Notes under the pieces: generated by a model | Seen by the model: only the letters and a program-made list of their open reading frames with translations | What the model was told of the DNA's origin: nothing | The model's database searches: none | Made by a program: the position numbers and the translations under genes | In this document: one piece after another, positions 1-5,881 of the stretch | How positions within the stretch are numbered: the stretch's first letter is position 1 | How the letters are laid out: the number at the start of each line of letters is the position of its first letter | NCBI GenBank assembly: GCA_021740025.1 | Contig: JAIPAN010000023.1 | Coordinates: 1-9,792, forward strand | Direction of reading: 5' to 3' | Length of the DNA stretch: 9,792 nucleotides | Source: Sphingobacteriaceae bacterium | GTDB taxonomy: Bacteria; Bacteroidota; Bacteroidia; Sphingobacteriales; Sphingobacteriaceae

Positions 1-26
1 TGGTCATTAATTCTATTAGATCTTGA
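1..26 (+). other. possible 3' end of an upstream + strand gene
   Basis: Two + strand frames are open from the window edge. One ends with TGA at 24-26, which overlaps the TTG start of the dCMP deaminase gene as TTGA, the usual shape of translationally coupled genes. The other ends with TAG at 43-45. Too little is visible to name a product or to prove that either frame is coding. Confidence 0.2.
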
Positions 27-475
27 GCAAACCAAGTTTCGATAGCATTTTTATGAACTTAGCCACCGACCTGGCCCAGCGCTCTCATTGCGTAAAGGCT
101 CAGGTTGGTGCAGTTCTTACAAAAGATACCCGCATTATTTCTATTGGCTACAATGGCCCGCCGGCGGGTACCCATAATTGCGACGAAGAATTTCCGGAAC
201 AGGGTTGCCCCCGAGATAGTAAGAATAGTTGCTCTTTGGCTTTACACGCCGAAGAAAATGCCATTTTATATGCTGTTAAAAATGGAGCAACTTTAGAAGG
301 CGCAACCCTATACCTTACGCTATCTCCCTGCCTTTCTTGTGCCCGACTTATTTTTTCTTCGGGGATTAAGAAAGTATGGTTTAAAAATTCGTATGCCGAG
401 TACAAAGGCCTATCTAGCGATGAAGGGGTAGACTTTCTGAACAAGTTTGGAATAGAGACCCTTAAATTAGCTTAG
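23..475 (+). CDS. comEB: deoxycytidylate (dCMP) deaminase, ComEB-like
   Basis: Deaminates dCMP to dUMP, the precursor for thymidylate synthesis, in the cytosol. The 150-residue protein has the zinc-dependent cytidine/deoxycytidylate deaminase fold: HAEEN at residues 75-79 (zinc ligand His75, catalytic Glu77) and PCLSC at 102-106 (zinc ligands Cys103 and Cys106). GYNGPPAG at 42-49 and the Cys-bearing insertion at 53-70 are typical of dCMP deaminases rather than cytidine deaminases. I take the TTG at 23 as start because an in-frame TAG lies at 17-19 and the first residues (SKPSFDSIFM) match the usual N-terminus of the family. The next ATG, at 53, would remove that conserved stretch. No clear Shine-Dalgarno is visible. 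The gene faces the - strand genes convergently, with no obvious terminator between. Family assignment is secure; the role in competence implied by the name comEB is not implied here. Confidence 0.95.
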   Translation: MSKPSFDSIFMNLATDLAQRSHCVKAQVGAVLTKDTRIISIGYNGPPAGTHNCDEEFPEQGCPRDSKNSCSLALHAEENAILYAVKNGATLEGATLYLTLSPCLSCARLIFSSGIKKVWFKNSYAEYKGLSSDEGVDFLNKFGIETLKLA

Positions 476-486
476 CTCTTTACCAA

Positions 487-639
487 TTATTTAAACGGAT
501 TTCCCCATTTAGAATCGGTATACACATTGGTGCCTGCTAGGGTTTTTATAAAAGCCACTACTCCCGACATAATCAATCTTAATAAGGATAAGGGCTTTCT
601 AAATCTATTCATCCTTGGTGTCGGTTTATTGTTTAGACA
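487..639 (-). pseudogene. decayed 3' remnant of a di-heme cytochrome c peroxidase gene
   Basis: Read on the - strand, this open stretch ends in the peptide TLAGTNVYTDSKWGNPF plus Lys and a TAA stop at 487-489. Before it come KPLSL and VVAFIK. The order and spacing (P-L-x-L, eight residues, V-A-F-[LI]-K-T-L-x-G, then N-V-Y-T-D-x-K-W-x-N-P-F) is what I know from the C-termini of Bacteroidota cytochrome c peroxidase/MauG proteins. The frame is closed by TGA at 640-642, no start codon precedes it sensibly, and both CXXCH heme sites and the rest of the protein are absent. The acidic residues normally found between PLxL and VAF are also lost. It follows the TSUP permease gene after a 90-base AT-rich gap in which I see nothing. 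Identification rests on recalled family sequences. Confidence 0.55.
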
Positions 640-729
640 TCAATTGGACTTAAAGGTTTAATGGATGAAAATAATTGTTAAAATAGCACCAAATAAATTA
701 AATAGTAGAAATTTTTTCTCCAAACAAAT

Positions 730-1590
730 TTATAGTATCGTTTTGTAAAGGGTATAGGTTGAAGTAAGTATAATTACAGCTCCAATAAGAATCATTATGG
801 TTTTTTTGTTCACCCTTGATGCAAAATAGGCACCAATTGGTGCGGCAATTACCCCTCCAATTATTAAGCCCAATACTGTTTTCCAGCTATCAATACCCAC
901 AAAAAATAAAAATACACCTGTACCAAAAAAGGCTACAAAAAATTCCGCTGTATTAACAGTGCCAATGGTTTCTCTGGGGTTTTTGCCTTGGTTTATTAAA
1001 TTTGACGTAACTATAGGGCCCCAACCACCACCTCCAATGGCATCAAAAAATCCACCAAATAATGCCAAACTTTCGGCATGTTTTATTTTACTTTCGGGTT
1101 TTGGCTGGTTGCGTATACCTTTTATTAAAATAACAATACCTAAAACAAGTAAATAAGTGGCGATATAAGGTTTTATAAGTTTACCATCAAATACGGCTGA
1201 TATTAAATAAGCCCCAATCATAGCACCTAGTACTCCGGTAATTACAATGCGTAAAAAAAGTTTTTTATCAATATTGCCAAATTTTAAATGCGATAAGCCC
1301 GATACCCCTGTGGTAAATACTTCGGCGGTATGTACTGCTGCTGTAGCTATTTTGGGCGATACACCCAAGTTGAGTAAGAGGGTAGAGCAACTTACACCGT
1401 AGGCCATACCAAGGGTACCATCTACCAGTTGGGCCAAAAAGCCCACCAAAATAAATTGCCAAAGTGTAGTATCAAGTAGTAGCATTTCTGTGTGTGGCTT
1501 GGTACTTACAGTATAAATTAAATAGGCAATTAAGCTTGTTTTTAAAACTAAAATGGCTATGCCAATGTGCCTGAATCGTAAAAATTTCAT
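730..1590 (-). CDS. TSUP-family (TauE/SafE) inner-membrane permease, probable sulfite or sulfur-anion exporter
   Basis: A 286-residue multi-pass membrane protein of the TauE/SafE (TSUP) family, whose studied members move sulfite, sulfoacetate or related small anions across the inner membrane. It has an N-terminal hydrophobic segment (about 8-28) and two homologous halves. The first is built around GFLAQLVDGTLGMAYG (50-65) and an AVHTAE helix (85-90). The second is built around GGFFDAIGGGGWGP (179-192) and a TVNTAEF helix (211-217). A basic loop at about 158-171 joins them. Length is normal for the family. The ATG lies 21 bases after the outer-membrane barrel gene stop, so the two are probably co-transcribed, giving an inner- plus outer-membrane pair. 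Nearby rhodaneses and an Rrf2 regulator favour a sulfur anion as substrate, but this is inference. Confidence 0.85.
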   Translation of the reverse strand: MKFLRFRHIGIAILVLKTSLIAYLIYTVSTKPHTEMLLLDTTLWQFILVGFLAQLVDGTLGMAYGVSCSTLLLNLGVSPKIATAAVHTAEVFTTGVSGLSHLKFGNIDKKLFLRIVITGVLGAMIGAYLISAVFDGKLIKPYIATYLLVLGIVILIKGIRNQPKPESKIKHAESLALFGGFFDAIGGGGWGPIVTSNLINQGKNPRETIGTVNTAEFFVAFFGTGVFLFFVGIDSWKTVLGLIIGGVIAAPIGAYFASRVNKKTIMILIGAVIILTSTYTLYKTIL

Positions 1591-1611
1591 GTTATTTGCT
1601 TGTGTTTGTAG

Positions 1612-3084
1612 TTATTTATTTTTTTGAATGTCAAAAGGATTTATAGTGAGTTCTAAGTATAAAAAGTGACTGTTTTTGGCAGAAATAGTATTGGCAACTA
1701 CTTGTCTGTTTATAATAAAATCGCCCATACTGAAATAGCTATAGCCAACTGTACAGCTTATATACTGTATGGGGTTAAAACGCATTCTGCTATCTATGCC
1801 ATGACCTAAGAATTGGCCACTTAAGCCATTTTTATCTCTATTTAAAGAATTTCCGGCTAGTAAATTTACCATTCGATCGGTTTTACTGGCTAACCAATAC
1901 AAGCTGTAGCCTGCATCAAATCGTATAATTTTTTTGTCCACTTTACCTTGCCACTCTATTTTTATTTTGGGTGTAAAAATGTTTTCCATGGTAATATAAT
2001 CATCAGCAGACCAAGGCCTGCTAAACCCAAAATAGCGGTCAAATCGATTATTTCGTGTATCGCTTGGATTTTTATCACCACTTGCATACCCAAAAAAGGT
2101 ACTTAAACGAGGTTTATATTTGTTGTTTTTAAAGATATGCCCCAGTTCAGCATTGATGCTAAAAGCATCCTGTAATTGGCCATTATCATTCCCGAATTGG
2201 TAATTTGTACTAATATCGAACTGAAGTGATTTTGAAAAAAGTAAACCATATGTACGTAATCCTAACGTATGAATATTTCGTTCTTTTAGGTTAGTTGCTT
2301 GATTAGCATCTTGCTTTAGATTCATGTAATAGGGTTCCAAGCTTATCAATTCTGACCATTTTCGCCAATGTCCTATTATAGCTGTAAATGAGCGGTTTCT
2401 ATCAGCTCTATCCAAGCTATTTACTTGAATATTTACTGGTCTTAATAGCATTGCATCAATTTGCCAATCGTTGCGATCTTGGCCTATAGATACTCTCAAG
2501 CCCTCAAAATTTCCTGTTGTATTTCGCCATGGGTTGAGACTAATTAGTCGTCTATCAAGCATTTCAAATGCTTGTCTACCGTATCGTATACTCAATGGTC
2601 GTTTATTTCCTTGGACATCTGTTTTTAGAAAATTATCTAAAAAAAGTTCGGCATAGGCCTGAATAATTTCAGCTCTATTTACATCTCTATTATCTAATGG
2701 GTACATCCCGTTTGTTCTCCAAGAATCGCCTACTTCAATTCCTAATCGAAAGGGGTCTAGCACATTGTGTATTCCTAGATATACTTTTTGTCTCCAAAGA
2801 ATAGGTATATCCCGATTTATGCTCTCGGGTCTTCTTACGTCGTTATATCGTAATTCTACCCTTTCTCTACTTTCTATACCCAACTGCAACCACGTTTTTT
2901 TACTTGTACCAAGCCGGCCAAATTGTTTGACGTAAGCAGGTGGGTCAGTCTCTCTTTTGCTTGCATATGAACCAGCTTCGCGGTAGTAGCTTTCATTTTT
3001 TGGCATAATTTTTACAGTATCTACTGTAGTTTGACTGTTAGATATGGTATTAAAAATAGCGTGAAGTAGGAGTATAGATTTCAA
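1612..3084 (-). CDS. alginate-export-family outer-membrane beta-barrel protein
   Basis: A 490-residue protein resembling the alginate_exp (AlgE-like) family of outer-membrane barrels. A short signal sequence (about residues 1-18, ending NSQ) is followed by a charged linker, then a long run of alternating strands rich in Arg, Trp, Tyr and Asn: WRQKVYLGI near 92-100, YGRQAFEMLDRR near 168-179, FEGLRVSIGQDRNDWQID near 193-210, and a closing strand LYLELTINPF near the C-terminus. The start must be the TTG at 3082-3084: an in-frame TAA lies six bases upstream, and the first in-frame ATG (residue 27) would cut off the signal sequence. It has its own promoter (3115-3145) and precedes the TSUP permease by 21 bases. 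The substrate is not readable from sequence. In Bacteroidota many such barrels have nothing to do with alginate, so I do not assign an alginate role. Confidence 0.75.
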   Translation of the reverse strand: MKSILLLHAIFNTISNSQTTVDTVKIMPKNESYYREAGSYASKRETDPPAYVKQFGRLGTSKKTWLQLGIESRERVELRYNDVRRPESINRDIPILWRQKVYLGIHNVLDPFRLGIEVGDSWRTNGMYPLDNRDVNRAEIIQAYAELFLDNFLKTDVQGNKRPLSIRYGRQAFEMLDRRLISLNPWRNTTGNFEGLRVSIGQDRNDWQIDAMLLRPVNIQVNSLDRADRNRSFTAIIGHWRKWSELISLEPYYMNLKQDANQATNLKERNIHTLGLRTYGLLFSKSLQFDISTNYQFGNDNGQLQDAFSINAELGHIFKNNKYKPRLSTFFGYASGDKNPSDTRNNRFDRYFGFSRPWSADDYITMENIFTPKIKIEWQGKVDKKIIRFDAGYSLYWLASKTDRMVNLLAGNSLNRDKNGLSGQFLGHGIDSRMRFNPIQYISCTVGYSYFSMGDFIINRQVVANTISAKNSHFLYLELTINPFDIQKNK

Positions 3085-3114
3085 TTTTTAGTCTTAGTTG
3101 CTAAATTCAAGAGT

Positions 3115-3145
3115 CAAAAGTATTAAACATATATATCCTACCAAA
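3115..3145 (-). promoter_or_regulatory. Bacteroidota-type promoter of the barrel-TSUP unit
   Basis: On the - strand there is TTTG (3142-3145), a 19-base spacer, and TACTTTTG (3115-3122). This matches the TTTG / TAnnTTTG consensus of the Bacteroidota primary sigma factor exactly, at the preferred spacing. Transcription would start near 3107, giving a leader of about 22 bases before the TTG start at 3084. It lies in the 86-base gap after the Rrf2 gene, so the barrel and permease can be expressed apart from the upstream genes. Confidence 0.6.
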
Positions 3146-3156
3146 TTAATATGGTA
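3139..3156. promoter_or_regulatory. palindromic operator candidate over the -33 box
   Basis: TACCAAATTAATATGGTA is an 18-bp inverted repeat with 8 of 9 positions paired (TACCA/TGGTA arms around a central ATTAAT). It covers the -33 element of the barrel promoter and lies 15 bases past the Rrf2 stop codon. Rrf2 proteins bind AT-rich dyads as dimers, so this is a natural repressor site for the neighbouring regulator. Binding is inferred. Confidence 0.45.
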
Positions 3157-3170
3157 TAATTAACAAAAAA

Positions 3171-3581
3171 TTAATATTCGGCAAATTCAAGCAATGATTT
3201 GCTTAAAATAGGTAACATATTTTCACGTAATTCTGAAAATAATTTGCGTATGCGGCATGTTTTTTCATCGGTACATTCGACACATTTTTGGTAAAAATTT
3301 TCCGAAGCACACGGAATGAGCGCAATAGGGCCATCAATTATCCGCATAATTTCGGCAATGCTAATTTCATGGGCAGACTTTACTAAATAGTAGCCACCTT
3401 TTGGACCTCTATCGCTTGAAAGAATTTTGGCTTGCTTGAGTTCGCGAAGTATGTTTTCTAGAAATTTAAAGGGTATACCTTCTTGCGCTGCAATTGTTTT
3501 TGCAGGTATGGGGGCATGCTGTTCATTTTTATGTATAAATACCAATGCTTTCAATGCATATTTTACTCTTTTAGTTAGCAT
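3171..3581 (-). CDS. Rrf2-family transcriptional regulator with cysteine cluster
   Basis: A 136-residue DNA-binding regulator of the Rrf2 family (IscR/NsrR/CymR relatives). The N-terminus MLTKRVKYALKALVFI is the classic opening helix. The winged helix follows with IPFKFLENILRELKQAKILSS (36-56, recognition helix) and the wing DRGPKGGYYLVK (57-68). The C-terminal part has four cysteines, Cys91, Cys100, Cys103 and Cys109, where IscR and NsrR carry three cluster ligands, so an Fe-S cluster or thiol/persulfide sensing is plausible. The start at 3581 is chosen over an in-frame ATG at 3644 because the family opens there and the longer form would run into the esterase gene. The gene begins 8 bases after the esterase stop, so the two are probably co-transcribed. 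Sulfur-related neighbours suggest a sulfur or redox signal; the ligand is not proven. Confidence 0.9.
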   Translation of the reverse strand: MLTKRVKYALKALVFIHKNEQHAPIPAKTIAAQEGIPFKFLENILRELKQAKILSSDRGPKGGYYLVKSAHEISIAEIMRIIDGPIALIPCASENFYQKCVECTDEKTCRIRKLFSELRENMLPILSKSLLEFAEY

Positions 3582-3589
3582 AGATGGTT

Positions 3590-4522
3590 TTATTGATTTT
3601 TTTGCAATAAAAATGTTAGTGGAATTGCTAAGCGTTTGCTCCACGATTTTTCACTATGGTCGTCACCGGGATAAAATTGGGTCAGCCAATACGAATTGCC
3701 ATAACCTTTGGCCTTCATTAGGCTATCTACTTTTTGTTGTAGTGGTGGATATAAAGCATCTAAGGTTTTATCGCCATAATCAAAATAGAGCTTGTGCGTA
3801 TTTGCTTTAGGCAATTTTTTATACATATATGCTAAAAAGGCAGCTGGTATGGGGTTACCTTCCATACTAAAAATGCCAGGCCAATGGGTACTCATACAGG
3901 CTGCTCCGCCAAAAATTTTCGGGTATTCGCAAATTGCATACATAGAAATTAAGCCACCCATGCTACTGCCGGCAATAAAGGTGTCTTCGGTTTTGGTAGA
4001 AACGGAGTAATGATTATCGATGTAGGGTTTCAATTCTTTTACCAAGAATTTTAGGTAGCCATCTGAATAAATTTGGTAATTATTAAAAACAGAGGCGCCA
4101 TTGGCACGTGCTGCCGAATAGATGGCTTCTTTTTCTGATTTTTTTAAATTTTGGAAGGGTTTTTGAGGAAAATAATCTGCATGACGGGTTTTTTCGCCGT
4201 TCCAAACACCTACTACAATGGTTTCTTTAATTCGGCCTGTTTTTTCTAAAGCACTTAGCACATCATCTACCTCCCAGGCGGTTTTATTCCACGTGGTAGT
4301 GGCATCGTATAGCATTTGGCCATCGTGCATGTACAATACCGCATATTTTTTGCTCGGGCTATAGCCTTCAGGTAGCCACACATCTACATTACGGGCGGTA
4401 ACATATTTTGAAGAGAATTGGGTTATGCGTTCAATCTTTCCCGAAACAACTTGAGGCATAGTTTGACCTTGGGCCAAGAACCCACATAGGAAAAAACTTA
4501 TAATGCATGTTGGTAATTTCAT
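3590..4522 (-). CDS. secreted alpha/beta-hydrolase, esterase D/Fes-like (PF00756 type)
   Basis: A 310-residue exported hydrolase. A signal peptide covers about residues 1-19 (LAQGQ at the cleavage region; no lipobox). The esterase D/Fes-like fold is shown by VWLPEGY (48-54), the VLYMHDGQ oxyanion segment (62-69), the nucleophile elbow GSSMG (185-189, Ser187), an acid at Asp248 or Asp251 in the FDYGD strand, and the catalytic His289 in GDDHSEKSW. Length fits the family. Known members cut siderophore esters, feruloyl-polysaccharides or other acyl esters; nothing here decides among them. The ATG sits inside a perfect inverted repeat (4515-4540). The gene follows rhodanese B by 53 bases and precedes the Rrf2 gene by 8. 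A hydrolase is an odd member of a sulfur locus; it may simply share the transcript. Confidence 0.85.
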   Translation of the reverse strand: MKLPTCIISFFLCGFLAQGQTMPQVVSGKIERITQFSSKYVTARNVDVWLPEGYSPSKKYAVLYMHDGQMLYDATTTWNKTAWEVDDVLSALEKTGRIKETIVVGVWNGEKTRHADYFPQKPFQNLKKSEKEAIYSAARANGASVFNNYQIYSDGYLKFLVKELKPYIDNHYSVSTKTEDTFIAGSSMGGLISMYAICEYPKIFGGAACMSTHWPGIFSMEGNPIPAAFLAYMYKKLPKANTHKLYFDYGDKTLDALYPPLQQKVDSLMKAKGYGNSYWLTQFYPGDDHSEKSWSKRLAIPLTFLLQKNQ

Positions 4523-4540
4523 ACTCTAATGTATGAAATT
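4515..4540. promoter_or_regulatory. perfect inverted repeat over the esterase start codon
   Basis: Arms AATTTCATAC (4515-4524) and GTATGAAATT (4531-4540) pair without mismatch around the 6-base spacer TCTAAT. The esterase ATG (4520-4522 on the - strand) lies inside one arm. A near-consensus -7 box (TAAATTTC on the - strand, 4535-4542, last base off consensus) overlaps the other arm. It could be a protein-binding operator at a promoter with a very short leader. If transcripts come from further upstream, it could instead be an mRNA hairpin that hides the start codon. The Rrf2 gene in the same unit makes autoregulation an attractive guess. Confidence 0.5.
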
Positions 4541-4575
4541 TATTTAGTTGTGAAGATGATAAACTACTTGCGCTG

Positions 4576-4890
4576 CTAAATTTTTCGCTTTAAATTCATC
4601 CATCCGCCACCATTGTGCACGCTAGTGTAGCCATTAGCTCTCAGCATGCTTTTTGCCGAAGCACTACGCATGCCGCTGGCACAGCAGGTAATAATTATGG
4701 CTTCTTTATTTTTCAGTTTGCTTAAATTTTGGTTAAGACTGGTTAACGGAATATTGATAGAGCCTTTAATGTGTCCACTTGCATATTCGCTAGTGCTACG
4801 TACATCTACAATGAGGGCACCTTCTTTTACCAGTTGTGCGTAATTAAGTTGAGGGCCAAAGCCGAAGAGTTGTTTAAGAAACTTGATCAT
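4576..4890 (-). CDS. single-domain rhodanese (sulfurtransferase) B
   Basis: A 104-residue single-domain rhodanese that would carry sulfane sulfur as a persulfide. Motifs: VDVRS (28-32), EYASGH (35-40), INIPL (45-49), the active loop CASGMR (70-75) with Cys70 as the persulfide cysteine, and the closing NGGGW (93-97). An N-terminal extension (residues 1-13, MIKFLKQLFGFGP) precedes the domain. The start at 4890 is preferred to an upstream in-frame ATG at 4950, which would overlap rhodanese A and adds no conserved sequence. It starts 8 bases after the ancestral stop of rhodanese A and is about as long as stand-alone GlpE-type enzymes. Cys69 next to the catalytic cysteine is shared with rhodanese A, so the pair may have arisen by duplication. 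Confidence 0.9.
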   Translation of the reverse strand: MIKFLKQLFGFGPQLNYAQLVKEGALIVDVRSTSEYASGHIKGSINIPLTSLNQNLSKLKNKEAIIITCCASGMRSASAKSMLRANGYTSVHNGGGWMNLKRKI

Positions 4891-4928
4891 TAGCGTGCTT
4901 ATTGTGCGGTGTAATAATTTACATCTAG

Positions 4929-5177
4929 CTAAGAGCCTCCATTTAGGCAACTGATGTGTTGTTGTATTAAAAATTGGGTAGCAATACCACTTCTATTTCC
5001 CGAAGCACAGCATAAAATAAGTGGCTGCTGTAATTGCTGAAGTTCTTCTAGGCGGTCTGGAATTTCTTGTAGCGGAATGTTGATGGAATTGGAGACGTGC
5101 CCACCCATAAATTCTTCGGGGCTGCGTACATCTACTACGGTTCCTTGGTTTTCTTTGATGAGTTGTTCTAAGTTCAT
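4929..5177 (-). CDS. single-domain rhodanese A, ending early at an amber codon
   Basis: An 82-residue rhodanese with VDVRSPEEF (15-23), GGH (25-27), INIPL (32-36) and the active loop CASGNR (57-62), Cys57 being the persulfide cysteine. Translation stops with TAG right after NGGS (79-82), where the family has NGGSW. Reading on, the frame gives LDVNYYTAQ and a TAA at 4899-4901, 8 bases before rhodanese B. That is the normal tail of Bacteroidota homologues as I recall them. One change, TGG to TAG (+ strand position 4930 C to T), explains it. The full catalytic loop remains, but the last structural element is lost, so activity is uncertain. The start lies 5 bases after the DUF6132 stop. A sequencing error at 4930 is the plain alternative. 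Confidence 0.85.
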   Translation of the reverse strand: MNLEQLIKENQGTVVDVRSPEEFMGGHVSNSINIPLQEIPDRLEELQQLQQPLILCCASGNRSGIATQFLIQQHISCLNGGS

Positions 5178-5182
5178 TGATG

Positions 5183-5368
5183 CTATTTTTTGAATAAATT
5201 AAAGAATAAGGCCCCCATGAGTGCACCATATATGGTACTGTTCAAAGGTTTTGATGTAATGGCACAAGTGTTGTTTGCGCATCCTACAAAATAATAGTAA
5301 AGATAACCTGCAAAAGCGCCTAATAGAATGCCAATAAAGGTGAGTTTGTTTCTTTTTATAAAGTCCAT
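5183..5368 (-). CDS. DUF6132-type small two-helix membrane protein
   Basis: A 61-residue membrane protein with two predicted helices (about 9-29 and 42-59) and a short loop holding two cysteines, Cys30 and Cys35, in GCANNTCAITSKP. I recognise this as the DUF6132 family (YYYFVGC...TCAITS...PLNS...YGALMG), which I recall beside rhodanese and sulfur-transport genes in Bacteroidota. The biochemical function is unknown. The paired cysteines invite a thiol or persulfide role near the membrane. I chose the ATG at 5368 because an in-frame ATG at 5410 would place the start upstream of the promoter found at 5387-5415. It is the first gene of the unit that continues into the two rhodaneses. Confidence 0.8.
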   Translation of the reverse strand: MDFIKRNKLTFIGILLGAFAGYLYYYFVGCANNTCAITSKPLNSTIYGALMGALFFNLFKK

Positions 5369-5386
5369 TGATGCGTAAACTATGCA

Positions 5387-5415
5387 CAAATGTAAAGCAG
5401 ATTCACCCACTTCAA
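5387..5415 (-). promoter_or_regulatory. Bacteroidota-type promoter of the DUF6132-rhodanese unit
   Basis: On the - strand there is TTG (5413-5415), an 18-base spacer and TACATTTG (5387-5394), an exact TAnnTTTG -7 box. Transcription would start near 5380, leaving a leader of roughly a dozen bases before the DUF6132 ATG at 5368. An imperfect dyad, TGCGTA-AAC-TATGCA (5372-5386, one mismatch), sits over the start site and may be an operator. That part is weak. Confidence 0.6.
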
Positions 5416-5540
5416 TGCGACTTTAGTTACACAAGGCTATTTTTTTTTAATTGGTTTGATATTAAGTGATAGCCTGGCAGCAATTTGTTTGAGTAGATAT
5501 TTTACTACAATATAATTTTTGGTTAAATTCTATTTCGAGA

Positions 5541-5569
5541 AAAAAACCAAGCGATTGGCTTGGTTTTTT
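5541..5569 (-). terminator. strong intrinsic terminator
   Basis: Perfect inverted repeat AAAAAACCAAGC / GCTTGGTTTTTT with the 5-base loop GATTG. It starts 6 bases after the stop codon of the small secreted protein gene on the - strand, and ends in a T tract on either strand, so it could work in both directions. It isolates that gene from the rhodanese unit downstream. Confidence 0.85.
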
Positions 5570-5575
5570 GGAGAA

Positions 5576-5881
5576 TTATCCTCTAGTTCTTTTGTTGTGC
5601 TTAGCTCGGCGAATGGTTCGGTCGAGTTGGCGATCTTGACGAGCAATGGCGCCACGTTCTTTGGGGGTTACCACGCCATCTGCTACGGCTATGGCTTTGG
5701 TTCGTCTTACATCTTTGGCTTGTTTTCTTAAAACTATTGCTTCGGCTTTGGTAATTTGACCACTGCGTATGCCTTGGGCAATACGGCGACGTTCGTCTCT
5801 AAGACTACGTTTTTCGGTTTGGGCTTGGCTGCTAGCTGCTATGGCTACCATAACTACCGCTAATAGGATATACTTTTTCAT
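5576..5881 (-). CDS. small secreted, strongly basic two-repeat protein of unknown function
   Basis: A 101-residue protein that I cannot name. Residues 1-20 form a clear signal peptide (MKKYILLAVVMVAIAASSQA, cleavage before Gln21). The mature part is about 80 residues, rich in Arg and Lys and predicted helical. It holds two repeats about 28 residues apart: GQITKAE...LRKQAKDVRR from 41 and GVVTPKE...IARQDRQLDR from 69. Both share G-x-[IV]-T-x-x-E followed by a basic helix. The ADGVVTPKE turn recalls EF-hand or TerB-like loops but lacks the DxDxDG metal ligands. It is a single-gene unit with its own terminator. The 111 bases between it and dihydroorotase should hold the promoter, but no TAnnTTTG box is evident. 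A periplasmic or outer-envelope location is likely; binding to nucleic acid or acidic polymers is possible but unproven. Confidence 0.7.
   Translation of the reverse strand: MKKYILLAVVMVAIAASSQAQTEKRSLRDERRRIAQGIRSGQITKAEAIVLRKQAKDVRRTKAIAVADGVVTPKERGAIARQDRQLDRTIRRAKHNKRTRG

Noticed and set aside
148..444. 98-codon open frame on the - strand inside the dCMP deaminase gene
   Set aside because: It is an antisense shadow of a clearly conserved gene, with no domain of its own.
3582..3644. Longer start for the Rrf2 gene (ATG at 3644)
   Set aside because: It would overlap the esterase 3' end, and the added residues are unlike the family, whose N-terminus matches from 3581.
3427..3810. 127-codon + strand open frame across the Rrf2 and esterase genes
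   Set aside because: It spans two well-supported opposite-strand genes and their junction, and shows no coherent protein features.
4891..4950. Longer start for rhodanese B (ATG at 4950)
   Set aside because: It runs through the 3' end of rhodanese A in another frame and adds no conserved sequence; the ATG at 4890 follows an 8-base operon-like gap.
5369..5410. Longer start for the DUF6132 gene (ATG at 5410)
   Set aside because: The -7 box at 5387-5394 puts the transcript start downstream of this ATG, and the family begins at the ATG at 5368.
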